This document shows positions 26,349-35,122 of a stretch of 64,000 nt of DNA, in pieces. Location: positions 9,589 through 73,588 of the forward strand of contig CALCDJ010000045.1 in NCBI GenBank assembly GCA_937900135.1, read 5' to 3'. The notes beneath the pieces were generated by a model. It had not been told where the DNA came from and did no database searches. It was given only the letters and a program-made list of their open reading frames with translations. Position numbers and translations under genes: made by a program. Positions within the stretch are counted from its first letter, which is position 1. Every line of letters starts with the position of its first letter. The stretch comes from an uncultured Blautia sp. Lineage in GTDB: Bacteria > Bacillota > Clostridia > Lachnospirales > Lachnospiraceae.

Positions 26349-26366
26349 TGTCAGAGAACTCTGACA
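26349..26366. promoter_or_regulatory. Perfect dyad in the operon leader
   Basis: TGTCAGAG-AA-CTCTGACA, an 18-base perfect palindrome about 35 bases downstream of the expected transcription start. It could be an operator or a small hairpin. Confidence 0.45.
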
Positions 26367-26400
26367 CAAGAAAGAATAAATATCAGGAGGAAATAAATAC

Positions 26401-27687
26401 ATGCGAGTGGATACGGATGACTTTGCCCGACCTTGTAGCTGCGGGAAAGAGCACCAGATTGAAGTGAAGGAGATTCTCATAGAAGAGAATGCGGTGGATG
26501 CCTTAGAAGAAGCGATGTCAGAAGGATTTTTGAAGGAGTATATTTCTCCGCTGCTGATCTGTGACACCCATACTTATGAAGCAACCAAGGAGATCATGGA
26601 AGAGATCTACGACCGATGTCAGGTCCTGGTTCTGGATGCAGAGGGACTTCATGCGGATAATTATGCCGTTGAGATCGTAGAGAACAATATGGATGAGGAT
26701 ATTGACCTGATCCTTTCTGTGGGAGCAGGAACCATCCATGATATCAGCAGGTATGTAGCACATCTGTACAGAATTCCCTTTGTTTCCGTACCTACCGCTG
26801 CCAGTGTGGACGGATTTGTATCCACAGTGGCTGCCATGACACTGGATGGAATGAAGAAAACCGTTCCGGCGCAGGCGCCGCTGGCTGTGTTTGCGGATAC
26901 CCGCATTTTTGCCAGTGCGCCAGGAAGGCTGAATGCCTCCGGCGTATCCGATCTGTTTGGGAAATACATCTGTCTGGCAGACTGGAAAATTGCGCATCTT
27001 CTCACCGGTGAATATTACTGCAGTCATGTGGTGGAAATGGAAGAAAAGGCGCTTCGTACAGTGCGTTCCTGTCTTCGTTCCATTGCTGCAGGGGAAGAAG
27101 AAAGCTGCGAGAAGCTGATGTATGGACTTTTGTTATCCGGACTTGCCATGCAGATGGTGGGAAATTCCAGACCTGCCTCCTGTGCAGAACATCATATGTC
27201 CCATCTTTGGGAGATGGAAGTGGTCAACGGCCCGCTGGATGCCCTTCACGGAGAAAAGGTTTCTGTGGGTACCATGCTGGTTTTGAAGGAATATAAGAGA
27301 ATTGCCCGTGCCATTGCAGAGGGAAGATGTAAGGTGAAGGCCTACGAAGGAATGGAAGAGGAACTTCTGGAAGAATATTTCGACAGAAAGGGACTGCTGA
27401 GAGCGATTCAGGGAGAAAACCAGCCAGATCTTCTTCTGGAGGTGGACCCTGACCGATTGAAGGAATCTCTGGAAGAAATCAGAGAAATTCTGGAAGCCCT
27501 TCCAGAGGAAGAGGAAATGGCAGCAATGCTGGATAAAGCCGGCTGCAAAAAAACAGTTTCCGATATTGGTCTTACCGAGGAGGTTATTCCTTTAAGTCTG
27601 GCCCTGTCACCTTATGTGCGAAGAAGACTGAGTTTTCTCCGTATAGGGAAAATGCTTGAGATAGAAGGAGAATCATCATGCGTATAG
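26401..27687 (+). CDS. sn-Glycerol-1-phosphate dehydrogenase (EgsA/AraM-like)
   Basis: A 428-residue member of the iron-containing/dehydroquinate-synthase-like dehydrogenases that reduce dihydroxyacetone phosphate to sn-glycerol-1-phosphate. SVGAGTIHDISRYVA is the nucleotide-binding glycine motif; metal ligands are suggested by HDISR, AEHHMSHLWE and LHGEKVSVG. In Bacillus AraM feeds an archaeal-type prenyl-glyceryl phosphate. The adjacent ispF (10-base overlap) makes a link to prenyl metabolism attractive but unproven. No PcrB-type synthase is in the window. Confidence 0.83.
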   Translation: MRVDTDDFARPCSCGKEHQIEVKEILIEENAVDALEEAMSEGFLKEYISPLLICDTHTYEATKEIMEEIYDRCQVLVLDAEGLHADNYAVEIVENNMDEDIDLILSVGAGTIHDISRYVAHLYRIPFVSVPTAASVDGFVSTVAAMTLDGMKKTVPAQAPLAVFADTRIFASAPGRLNASGVSDLFGKYICLADWKIAHLLTGEYYCSHVVEMEEKALRTVRSCLRSIAAGEEESCEKLMYGLLLSGLAMQMVGNSRPASCAEHHMSHLWEMEVVNGPLDALHGEKVSVGTMLVLKEYKRIARAIAEGRCKVKAYEGMEEELLEEYFDRKGLLRAIQGENQPDLLLEVDPDRLKESLEEIREILEALPEEEEMAAMLDKAGCKKTVSDIGLTEEVIPLSLALSPYVRRRLSFLRIGKMLEIEGESSCV

Positions 27688-28166
27688 GAATGGGATATGA
27701 CGTGCATAAATTAACAGAAGGAAGAGATCTGATCCTGGGCGGAGTGAAGATCCCCTGGGAAAAGGGACTTCTGGGACATTCAGATGCAGATGTGCTGATC
27801 CATGCAGTGATGGACGCTCTTTTGGGTGCTGCAGCTCTTGGAGATATAGGAAAGCACTTTCCGGATACAGATCCGGCATATAAGGGAATCTCCAGTGTGG
27901 TTTTATTAAAGCATGTATCGGCTCTTTTGGATACCCATGGGTATGCTGTGGGAAACATTGATGCCACCATTATCGCCCAGAGGCCAAAGATGGCTCCTTA
28001 TATAGAAGCCATGAGAGAAAATATTGCTCAGGCGCTGGAAATTTCCGTGGATCAGCTGAATATAAAGGCAACAACAGAAGAAGGACTTGGATTTACCGGA
28101 AGCGGTGAGGGAATTTCAGCGGAGGCAATCTGCCTTTTGCTGGAGAAGGATAAGGGAGGAAAATAG
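27678..28166 (+). CDS. ispF: 2-C-methyl-D-erythritol 2,4-cyclodiphosphate synthase
   Basis: A 162-residue enzyme of the MEP isoprenoid pathway, forming the cyclodiphosphate from CDP-ME 2-phosphate. Metal ligands D8 and H10 (GYDVHKL), the HSDADVLIHA motif, and the GDIGKHFPDTDP loop are present, as is the TTEEGLGFTGSGEGISA C-terminal motif. It overlaps the upstream dehydrogenase by 10 bases and has GAAGGAG before its ATG. cysS follows two bases later. Confidence 0.96.
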   Translation: MRIGMGYDVHKLTEGRDLILGGVKIPWEKGLLGHSDADVLIHAVMDALLGAAALGDIGKHFPDTDPAYKGISSVVLLKHVSALLDTHGYAVGNIDATIIAQRPKMAPYIEAMRENIAQALEISVDQLNIKATTEEGLGFTGSGEGISAEAICLLLEKDKGGK

Positions 28167-28168
28167 CG

Positions 28169-29578
28169 ATGAAACTTTTTAACACATTAACACGCAGAAA
28201 AGAGGAATTTGTTCCTCTGGAAGAAGGAAAGGTCAAAATGTATGTCTGCGGGCCTACGGTTTATAACCTGATCCATATTGGAAATGCCCGTCCGATGATT
28301 ATTTTTGATACTGTGCGCCGTTATATGGAATACAAAGGATATGAGGTGAATTTTGTATCCAATTTCACAGATGTGGATGACAAGATCATCAAAAAAGCAA
28401 TTGAAGAAGGTGTCAGTGCAGAAGAAATTTCAGAGCGCTACATCAAAGAATGTAAACAGGATATGTCCGGCATGAATGTAAAGCCTGCCACGATTCATCC
28501 ACAGGCTACCCGTGAGATTCAGGGAATGATCGAAATGATCCAGACACTGATCGAAAAGGGTTATGCTTATGCGGCAGCAGACGGAACCGTTTATTTCCGT
28601 GTGAAAAACTTTAAGGAATATGGAAAACTGTCTCATAAGAATCTGGATGATCTCCAGTCCGGGTTCCGTACCATTCAGGTATCTGGAGAAGAGCAGAAGG
28701 AAGATCCTCTGGATTTCGTTCTCTGGAAGCCCAAAAAAGAAGGAGAGCCTTCCTGGGAATCTCCGTGGTGTGATGGACGTCCAGGCTGGCATATTGAGTG
28801 TTCTGTAATGGCTAAGAAATACCTGGGAGAAGAAATTGACATCCATGCAGGCGGAGAAGATCTGATCTTCCCTCACCATGAGAATGAAATTGCTCAGAGT
28901 GAGTGCTGCAATGGAAAAATCTTTGCAAAATACTGGATGCACAATGCCTTTTTGAATATTGACAACAGAAAAATGTCCAAATCTCTGGGCAATTTCCGTA
29001 CAGTACGTCAGATCAGCGAGCAGTATGACCTCCAGGTACTGCGTTTCTTTATGCTGAATGCGCATTACAGAAGTCCGCTGAATTTCAGCGCAGATCTTAT
29101 GGAAGCATCCAAAAATGCTCTGGAGAGAATCACAGAAGGCGCAGAGCGATTAAAAGACCGCGCCGCTGCAGCAGTTACTCAGGAGGCAACGCCTGAACAG
29201 GAAGAGCTTCTTAAAGAGGCAGAAGGCTTTACCGCTAAATTTGAAGAAGCCATGGACGATGACTTTAATACAGCAGATGCGCTGGCTGCAATTTTTGAAC
29301 TGGTGAAATTTGCCAATACCAAGGTGGAAGCAGACTGCTCCAGAGCTCTGGCACAGGGACTTCTGGATCAGCTTGTGAAGCTTTGCGGTGTGCTGGGTCT
29401 GAAAGCCATAAAAGAAGAAGAAATTCTGGACAAGGAGATTGAAGAACTCATTGAAGAGCGCCAGGCAGCCAGAAAAGAAAAGAATTTTGCCAGAGCAGAT
29501 GAGATCAGAGACATTCTTCTGAAAAAAGGAATTGAATTAAAAGATACCCGTGAAGGAGTAAAATGGAAGAGAATCTAA
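28169..29578 (+). CDS. cysS: Cysteine--tRNA ligase
   Basis: A 469-residue class I synthetase. CGPTVYNLIHIGNAR contains the zinc cysteine and the HIGH-type motif, GWHIECSVM and HHENEIAQSE supply other zinc ligands, and KMSKSLGN is the KMSKS loop. The C-terminal helical DALR-type region ends GVKWKRI. Its end overlaps mrnC by 16 bases, in the conserved Firmicute order cysS-mrnC-rlmB-sigH. Confidence 0.97.
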   Translation: MKLFNTLTRRKEEFVPLEEGKVKMYVCGPTVYNLIHIGNARPMIIFDTVRRYMEYKGYEVNFVSNFTDVDDKIIKKAIEEGVSAEEISERYIKECKQDMSGMNVKPATIHPQATREIQGMIEMIQTLIEKGYAYAAADGTVYFRVKNFKEYGKLSHKNLDDLQSGFRTIQVSGEEQKEDPLDFVLWKPKKEGEPSWESPWCDGRPGWHIECSVMAKKYLGEEIDIHAGGEDLIFPHHENEIAQSECCNGKIFAKYWMHNAFLNIDNRKMSKSLGNFRTVRQISEQYDLQVLRFFMLNAHYRSPLNFSADLMEASKNALERITEGAERLKDRAAAAVTQEATPEQEELLKEAEGFTAKFEEAMDDDFNTADALAAIFELVKFANTKVEADCSRALAQGLLDQLVKLCGVLGLKAIKEEEILDKEIEELIEERQAARKEKNFARADEIRDILLKKGIELKDTREGVKWKRI

Positions 29579-29988
29579 ACCAATTAAAGGAACTGTTTCA
29601 GCTGGAGGATAGGGATTTAAAAACCTATTCTCCTTTGACACTTGCCTATCTTGGAGATGGTGTGTATGAACTGGTGATCCGGACCATCCTTGTAAAAAAA
29701 GGCAACTGTCCGGTGAACCGCCTGCATAAGCAGGCCAGCAGCCTGGTAAAAGCAGGCGCCCAGTCGGCTATGATGGAGAAAATCCAGCCGGAACTTACCG
29801 AGGAAGAGCTGGGGGTATACAAAAGAGGCAGGAATGCCCATTCTCCCACGATGGCAAAACATGCTACCATGGCAGATTACCGCAGGGCTACAGGTTTTGA
29901 GGCATTGATGGGATATTTATATTTGAAGGAGGATTTCTCACGGATACTGACCCTGATCCGTCTGGGAATCGGAGAGGATGTACTATGA
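29563..29988 (+). CDS. mrnC: Mini-ribonuclease 3
   Basis: A 141-residue RNase III domain protein without a dsRNA-binding domain, the size of MrnC, which matures 23S rRNA. LAYLGDGVYELVIR holds the catalytic-domain signature with the conserved aspartate, and KRGRNAHSPTMAKHA is diagnostic of this family. It overlaps cysS by 16 bases and rlmB by four. Confidence 0.94.
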   Translation: MEENLNQLKELFQLEDRDLKTYSPLTLAYLGDGVYELVIRTILVKKGNCPVNRLHKQASSLVKAGAQSAMMEKIQPELTEEELGVYKRGRNAHSPTMAKHATMADYRRATGFEALMGYLYLKEDFSRILTLIRLGIGEDVL

Positions 29989-30716
29989 GTGAACAGATAG
30001 AAGGCCGCAATGCGGTACTGGAAGCCTTCCGGTCAGGAAGAGATGTGGATAAGCTTTTTATTCTGGATGGATGTCAGGACGGCCCGGTACGAACCATTGC
30101 AAGAGAGGCGCGTAAGAAAGACACCATTATTAATTATGTATCAAAAGAACGTCTGGATCAATTAAGTGAAACCGGTGCTCACCAGGGGGTAATTGCCCAG
30201 GTAGCTGCCTATGGATATGCTTCTGTGGAGGACATCCTGAACAAGGCAAAGGAAAAAGGAGAAGCGCCCTTTGTGTTTGTGCTGGATAACATTGAAGATC
30301 CCCATAATCTTGGCGCAATTATCCGAACTGCCAATCTGGCCGGCGCTCATGGAGTGATCATTCCAAAACGTCGTGCAGTTGGTCTGACGGCAACAGTGGC
30401 CAAGACTTCCGCAGGGGCATTAAACTATACCCCCGTTGCCAAGGTGACAAATCTTGGCAAAACCATTGAAGAGCTAAAAGAGCAGGGACTGTGGTTTGTC
30501 TGTGCAGATATGGGCGGAGAGACCATGTATGATCTGAATCTTACCGGACCCATTGGACTGGTAATCGGAAATGAAGGCGAAGGAGTAAGCCGTCTGATCC
30601 GGGAGAAATGTGACTTTGTGGCATCCATTCCTATGAAAGGGGATATTGATTCCCTGAATGCATCTGTGGCAGCAGGAGTTCTGGCTTATGAGATCGTGCG
30701 TCAGAGAATGGCGTAA
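29985..30716 (+). CDS. rlmB: 23S rRNA (guanosine-2'-O-)-methyltransferase RlmB (TrmH family)
   Basis: A 243-residue SPOUT methyltransferase. The N-terminal substrate-binding domain starts IEGRNAVLEAFRSGRDVDKL; knot motifs are LDNIEDPHNLGAIIRTA (motif 1), IGNEGEGVSRLI (motif 2) and IPMKGDIDSLNASVAAGVLAYE (motif 3). It methylates G2251 of 23S rRNA in E. coli; the position here is inferred. ATGA overlap with mrnC. Confidence 0.94.
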   Translation: MSEQIEGRNAVLEAFRSGRDVDKLFILDGCQDGPVRTIAREARKKDTIINYVSKERLDQLSETGAHQGVIAQVAAYGYASVEDILNKAKEKGEAPFVFVLDNIEDPHNLGAIIRTANLAGAHGVIIPKRRAVGLTATVAKTSAGALNYTPVAKVTNLGKTIEELKEQGLWFVCADMGGETMYDLNLTGPIGLVIGNEGEGVSRLIREKCDFVASIPMKGDIDSLNASVAAGVLAYEIVRQRMA

Positions 30717-30736
30717 GAGGAACAGGCGGAAAAATT

Positions 30737-31339
30737 ATGATTCAATATGACAGTTATACCGACGAAGAACTGATTACCCGAATGCATGCCGGAGAAGAGG
30801 GGATTTCAGATTACCTCATGGAAAAGTACAAGGGGCTGGTGCGAAAAAAAGCCAGAGCCATGTATCTCATCGGGGGAGACACCGATGATCTGATTCAGGA
30901 GGGGATGATCGGACTTTTTAAGGCAGTGCGAGATTATCAGCCGGATCGGGATGCCTCTTTTCAGACTTTTGCAGGCTTGTGTGTAGACAGACAGATCTAC
31001 AGTGCAGTGCAAAGCTCCAACAGGCAGAAGCATATGCCGCTGAACTCCTATATTTCCCTCAGCCATGAGGAAGAAGAAAACAGCATCCGTCAGCTTTGGG
31101 CGGAAAATCCGGAATCCATTATCATTGACAGAGAAAATACAAGGATACTGGAACAGGAGATTGCATCCCTGTTAAGTCCCATGGAAAATAAAGTGTTGGA
31201 ATACTATTTGAAGGGGCTGGGTTATGTGCAGATTGCAAGAGAAATGGGAAAGTCCGCCAAGTCTGTGGACAATGCCTTACAGAGAATCCGCACAAAAATC
31301 CGTGGATGCATTGAAAAGTATCAGGATCAGACAGAATAA
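30737..31339 (+). CDS. sigH: RNA polymerase sigma-H factor (early sporulation)
   Basis: A 200-residue sigma-70-family factor of the Spo0H type. Region 2 includes the core-binding DDLIQEGMIGLFKAVRDY and -10 recognition residues (FQTFAGLCVDRQIYSAVQ); region 4 ends YVQIAREMGKSAKSVDNALQRIRTKI. Its place after rlmB is the standard sigH locus (the yacP gene usually between is absent). It supports a sporulating lineage. The yield-limiting signal for its transcription is not visible. Confidence 0.94.
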   Translation: MIQYDSYTDEELITRMHAGEEGISDYLMEKYKGLVRKKARAMYLIGGDTDDLIQEGMIGLFKAVRDYQPDRDASFQTFAGLCVDRQIYSAVQSSNRQKHMPLNSYISLSHEEEENSIRQLWAENPESIIIDRENTRILEQEIASLLSPMENKVLEYYLKGLGYVQIAREMGKSAKSVDNALQRIRTKIRGCIEKYQDQTE

Positions 31340-31403
31340 AAAGATCTAAAAAAGAGGAAAAAAACTGGATTTCAAAAAAAATAAAAAAATTTAAAAATAA
31401 GTG

Positions 31404-31432
31404 TTGACATTTGTCTGTCTCTCTGGTAATAT
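31404..31432 (+). promoter_or_regulatory. Promoter of tRNA-Thr
   Basis: TTGACA (31404-31409), 17-base spacer, TAATAT (31427-31432); an overlapping TATAAT lies at 31430-31435 with a 20-base spacing. Confidence 0.7.
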
Positions 31433-31474
31433 AATCAACTGTGAGCGGCAGAAATAAATGCCAACACGAAAGAC

Positions 31475-31547
31475 GCTGCTGTGGCTCAGTCGGTAGAGCG
31501 TCGCCTTGGTAAGGCGGAGGTCACGGGTTCAATTCCCGTCAGCAGCT
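31475..31547 (+). tRNA. tRNA-Thr, anticodon GGT
   Basis: A full cloverleaf: acceptor GCTGCTG/CAGCAGC (31475-31481 and 31540-31546), D-stem GCTC/GAGC, anticodon stem TCGCC/GGCGG with loop TTGGTAA and anticodon GGT at 31508-31510, T-stem ACGGG/CCCGT with loop TTCAATT. CCA is not encoded. It reads ACC and ACU codons. Confidence 0.97.
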
Positions 31548-31554
31548 TAAGTTA

Positions 31555-31586
31555 GGCCCTTGAATAAATCAAGGGCCGTTTTTTTT
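31555..31586 (+). terminator. Intrinsic terminator after tRNA-Thr
   Basis: GGCCCTTGA (31555-31563) pairs perfectly with TCAAGGGCC (31569-31577), followed by G and a run of eight T. Confidence 0.95.
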
Positions 31587-31610
31587 CTTCACAAAAGTTT
31601 GTGGAAAATC

Positions 31611-31639
31611 TTTAAAAACGAAAGGTTTTATGGTATGAT
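31611..31639 (+). promoter_or_regulatory. Extended -10 promoter of glnS
   Basis: TGG-TATGAT, an extended -10 element ending at 31639, with only a weak TTTAAA at 31611-31616 as -35. The start codon follows 32 bases later. Confidence 0.55.
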
Positions 31640-31670
31640 TAATAATCAGAGTATTCTAGGAGGGAAAGAG

Positions 31671-33338
31671 ATGGAGAACGAAACCGTTTCAAAAAATTTT
31701 ATAGAGAACATCATTGACAAAGACCTGGCAGAAGGTGTCTATGACACTGTACACACCCGTTTCCCGCCAGAACCCAATGGATATCTTCATATTGGACATG
31801 CGAAATCAATTCTTTTAAACTACGGCCTTGCACAGGAGTATCATGGAAAATTCAATATGCGTTTTGATGATACCAATCCCACCAAGGAAAAAACAGAATT
31901 TGTAGAATCCATCAAAGAAGATATTAAATGGCTGGGTGCAGACTGGGAAGACAGACTGTTTTTTGCTTCTGATTATTTTGAGCAGATGTATGAGGCTGCT
32001 GTGAAATTGATCCAGAAGGGAAAAGCCTTTGTCTGCGATCTGAGTGCAGAGGAAATCCGCACATACAGAGGTACCCTGACAGAACCTGGTAAGGAGAGCC
32101 CTTACCGCAATCGAAGTGTGGAAGAGAACCTGAAGCTTTTTGAAGAAATGAAAGAGGGCAAGTATGAGGACGGAGAAAAGGTTCTTCGTGCAAAGATTGA
32201 CATGGCTTCCCCGAACATGAATATGCGTGACCCGGTTATCTACCGTGTGGCTCATATGACCCATCACAATACAGGCGATAAATGGTGTATTTATCCCATG
32301 TATGATTTTGCGCATCCTATTGAAGATGCCATTGAGGGCATTACCCATTCTATCTGTACACTGGAATTTGAAGATCACAGACCGCTGTATGACTGGGTGG
32401 TAAGAGAACTGGAATATCCTCATCCGCCGAAGCAGATTGAGTTTGCCAAGCTTTATCTTACCAATGTGGTAACTGGTAAGCGTTACATTAAGAAACTGGT
32501 AGAGGATGGTATTGTAGATGGCTGGGATGATCCTCGCCTGGTATCCATTGCAGCCCTTCGCCGTCGTGGCTTTACACCGGAATCCATCAAGATGTTTGTG
32601 GATCTGTGCGGCGTATCCAAGGCAAACAGCTCTGTGGATTATGCAATGCTGGAATACTGTATCCGTGAAGACCTGAAACTGAAACGTCCCCGTTTGATGG
32701 CAGTTCTGGACCCCATTAAGCTGGTGATCGACAACTATCCGGAAGGCCAGATTGAATATCTGGAAGCTCCGAACAATATGGAAAATCCGGAACTTGGCAA
32801 TCGTCAGATCCCCTTTGGCAAGGAACTCTACATTGAGAGAGAAGACTTTATGATCGATCCGCCGAAGAAATACAAGAGATTGTTTGTAGGTACAGAGGTT
32901 CGTCTGATGAATGCATATTTTGTTACCTGTACCGGTTTTGAAGCAGACGGTGATGGAACTGTACGGGTTGTACACTGTACTTACGATCCGGAAACAAAAG
33001 GCGGCAACGCGCCGGATGGCCGTAAAGTAAAAGGAACCATTCACTGGGTAGAGGCATCCAGAGCAGGAAAGGCAGTCACCCGTCTGTACGAGAATATTGT
33101 AGATGAAGAAAAGGGCGTATACAACAAGGAAGACGGCTCTTTAAATCTGAATCCTAATTCTCTGACCACAGTAACTGCATATGTGGAGCCTGCGCTTATG
33201 GAAGCAAAGGGATATGACAGCTTCCAGTTTGTAAGAAATGGATTTTTCTGTGCGGACATTCACGATTCCAAAGAGGGAGCGCCTGTCTTTAACAGAATCG
33301 TTTCTCTGAAGAGCTCCTTTAAACTGCCGAAGGCATAA
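31671..33338 (+). CDS. glnS: Glutamine--tRNA ligase
   Basis: A 555-residue class I synthetase. PPEPNGYLHIGHAKS contains the HIGH motif, NMRFDDTNP follows, and the C-terminal half has the GlnRS beta-barrel anticodon-binding region. The KMSKS-equivalent loop reads VVTGKRYIKK, a divergent form compared with the VMSKRKL of E. coli. The ATG at 31671 sits behind AGGAGGG; an in-frame upstream extension would cross the tRNA terminator. Having GlnRS means Gln-tRNA need not depend solely on transamidation. Confidence 0.95.
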   Translation: MENETVSKNFIENIIDKDLAEGVYDTVHTRFPPEPNGYLHIGHAKSILLNYGLAQEYHGKFNMRFDDTNPTKEKTEFVESIKEDIKWLGADWEDRLFFASDYFEQMYEAAVKLIQKGKAFVCDLSAEEIRTYRGTLTEPGKESPYRNRSVEENLKLFEEMKEGKYEDGEKVLRAKIDMASPNMNMRDPVIYRVAHMTHHNTGDKWCIYPMYDFAHPIEDAIEGITHSICTLEFEDHRPLYDWVVRELEYPHPPKQIEFAKLYLTNVVTGKRYIKKLVEDGIVDGWDDPRLVSIAALRRRGFTPESIKMFVDLCGVSKANSSVDYAMLEYCIREDLKLKRPRLMAVLDPIKLVIDNYPEGQIEYLEAPNNMENPELGNRQIPFGKELYIEREDFMIDPPKKYKRLFVGTEVRLMNAYFVTCTGFEADGDGTVRVVHCTYDPETKGGNAPDGRKVKGTIHWVEASRAGKAVTRLYENIVDEEKGVYNKEDGSLNLNPNSLTTVTAYVEPALMEAKGYDSFQFVRNGFFCADIHDSKEGAPVFNRIVSLKSSFKLPKA

Positions 33339-33396
33339 GGGATACCAAAGCGGACCACGCTTTGCTATAGAAGAAGAACATGTGGAGGAAATCAAG

Positions 33397-33789
33397 ATGA
33401 AAAGACTCAATGTGGCAAAGAAAGATGCATGTATGGCATGCAAGGCTTGTGAAATCGCCTGTTCAGAGGCATTTTACAAAGAGTTCAACGAAGCCTATTC
33501 CTGTATTCATATTGATGTGAAAAAGGATGGCGTGACACCGAAGCCGGCTACCTGCGTACAGTGTGGAAAATGTGCGGCAGCATGTCCGGAAGGTGCAATC
33601 ACTCAGAACACAAAGGGCGTTTATATGATCAACAAGAAAAAATGCGTTGGTTGTGGAAAATGTGTGGAGGCATGTCCGTTCGGCGTTATGGTGAAGGCTG
33701 AAGATAAGGAATATGCAAGCAAGTGTATCGCCTGTGGAATCTGTGTAAAAGCATGTCCAATGGACGTTCTGGAAATCAAAGAAGCATAA
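33397..33789 (+). CDS. Polyferredoxin with four [4Fe-4S] cluster motifs
   Basis: A 130-residue protein with sixteen cluster cysteines: CMACKACEIAC (from about residue 12), CVQCGKCAAAC, CVGCGKCVEAC and CIACGICVKAC, each followed by a proline or residue pattern typical of HycB/CooF-like electron carriers. The ATG at 33397 follows GGAGG; a GTG further upstream is less likely. It is 58 bases after glnS and ends at a strong terminator, so no partner enzyme is adjacent and its redox partner is unknown. Confidence 0.9.
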   Translation: MKRLNVAKKDACMACKACEIACSEAFYKEFNEAYSCIHIDVKKDGVTPKPATCVQCGKCAAACPEGAITQNTKGVYMINKKKCVGCGKCVEACPFGVMVKAEDKEYASKCIACGICVKACPMDVLEIKEA

Positions 33790-33827
33790 GGATACATAGC
33801 GTTGTTGAAAAACTTCCAATAAAAAAT

Positions 33828-33870
33828 AGCCCGGTCTGTGATTGGAGAATCACAGCCGGGCTGTTTTTTT
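33828..33870. terminator. Bidirectional terminator
   Basis: A 15-bp stem with one bulged T (33828-33843 with 33848-33862, loop GGAG) followed by seven T on plus; an A-rich left flank gives the T run for the minus strand. It ends the polyferredoxin gene and the convergent acidic protein gene. Confidence 0.92.
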
Positions 33871-33878
33871 GAAAAACA

Positions 33879-34295
33879 TTATTTGTCAGCAGGAACTTCT
33901 TCCTGTGCAGGAGCTTCCTCTTCTTCAGAGGTTTCTTCCGTTTCTTCCTGTTCTGGGATTTCCGTCTCTTCTGAACCGTCTAAGCGGGAAAGGTCTTCCA
34001 GATCTTCCGGAGCTTCAAAATCCTCATCCAGTTCTTCTTCCTCTTCAAAAACTTCGTCCAGTTCTTCGTCCTGGTTTTCCTCATACTCCACATCCCAGGA
34101 AGCGAAGTGATCTTGAGTTTCCTGCGGCTTTTCTTCTTCCTCTGGAATATCAAAATCTTCATCGAAATCATCTTCAAAATCTAATATTTCTTTGCTGGCT
34201 TTCTTTTTGGCTGCGATGGCAGCGATGGCGCCTGCTGCTGCGGCAGCGGCTGCACCCAGAGCAACATATCCCCAATATTTATTCATTTTTGCCAT
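33879..34295 (-). CDS. Membrane-anchored highly acidic protein
   Basis: A 138-residue protein. Residues 8-29 are an Ala-rich hydrophobic segment, followed by a lysine cluster and then about 100 residues dominated by Glu and Asp with Pro/Thr, without predicted globular structure. Start ATG at 34295 follows AAAGGAG by eight bases. I recognise no family. Composition suggests an N-in anchored disordered tail; topology and role are unknown. Confidence 0.72.
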   Translation of the reverse strand: MAKMNKYWGYVALGAAAAAAAGAIAAIAAKKKASKEILDFEDDFDEDFDIPEEEEKPQETQDHFASWDVEYEENQDEELDEVFEEEEELDEDFEAPEDLEDLSRLDGSEETEIPEQEETEETSEEEEAPAQEEVPADK

Positions 34296-34421
34296 AATTC
34301 TGACTCCTTTCATAATGAATGCTATTTCTATTGTAATACTTTTGAAGGAAAAAGAAAAGGGGAAGATGAAAGGAATTTTGACTGGAATTCCAGCGTTTCA
34401 AAGCCTGTTTTGCAAAAACAG

Positions 34422-34450
34422 TTGCACCGGGGATAGCTTCGGGTTATACT
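34422..34450 (+). promoter_or_regulatory. Promoter of maf
   Basis: TTGCAC (34422-34427), 17-base spacer, TATACT (34445-34450), about 60 bases before the maf start. Confidence 0.65.
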
Positions 34451-34510
34451 TACCTGAGAGGATAGCAGATGTGAGAAATCTTGCGGAAAGACTTGAAAAA
34501 GGAGTGGCTT

Positions 34511-35122
34511 ATGAGAAAAATAATTTTGGCTTCTGCTTCTCCCAGACGCAGGGATTTGCTGGAACAGGCAGGCGTTTCCTTTGTGGTACAGCCGGCCAGA
34601 GAGGAGGAGCCTGTAACCGGCACAGATCCGGTGGAAACGGTGAAACAACTGTCTTTTTCCAAAGCAATGGCAGTGGCAAAGGAAACAGAAGAAGAGGCTT
34701 TGATCATTGGAGCGGATACCATTGTTGTTTATCAGGGGGAAATCCTTGGAAAACCTGGAAGCATGGCAGAGGCGGAAGAGACATTACAGAGACTTCAGGG
34801 ACAGACGCATCAGGTATATACTGGAGTAACCATACTTTTGGGGCGGCCTGGAACCTGGAAACCTGTTACTTTTTATGAGTGTACCCAGGTGACTTTTTAT
34901 CCTGTTTCAGAGGAGGAAATTCATCGCTATGTATCCGGAGGTGATCCTTTGGATAAAGCAGGCAGCTATGGAATCCAGGGTCCCTTCCAGATTTATGTGA
35001 AGGGCATTTCCGGAGATTACAACAATGTGGTAGGACTTCCTGTGGCGCGCCTGTTTCAGGAATTAAAAAAATTAGGAATTGATCTGAGAGGGGAAACATA
35101 TGTGGAAAGCATGCATCTTTGA
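34511..35122 (+). CDS. maf: Maf-family nucleoside triphosphate pyrophosphatase
   Basis: A 203-residue Maf protein that hydrolyses dTTP, UTP or modified nucleotides to monophosphates. ILASASPRRRDLLEQAG is the signature, with GADTIVVYQGEILGKP the second conserved block and YVSGGDPLDKAGSYGIQG the third. Start ATG at 34511 behind AAAGGAG. It overlaps the next gene by 23 bases. Confidence 0.94.
   Translation: MRKIILASASPRRRDLLEQAGVSFVVQPAREEEPVTGTDPVETVKQLSFSKAMAVAKETEEEALIIGADTIVVYQGEILGKPGSMAEAEETLQRLQGQTHQVYTGVTILLGRPGTWKPVTFYECTQVTFYPVSEEEIHRYVSGGDPLDKAGSYGIQGPFQIYVKGISGDYNNVVGLPVARLFQELKKLGIDLRGETYVESMHL

Noticed and set aside
31587..31670. T-box leader before glnS
   Set aside because: There is no T-box sequence TGGNACCGCG and too little room between the tRNA terminator and the start.
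31815..33044. Long minus-strand open frame (409 codons)
   Set aside because: It lies entirely opposite glnS, lacks a ribosome site and reads as low-complexity shadow sequence.
33838..34110. Plus-strand Ser-rich open frame
   Set aside because: It is the complement of the Glu-rich acidic protein gene, where GAA/GAG codons become serine-rich readings on the opposite strand.
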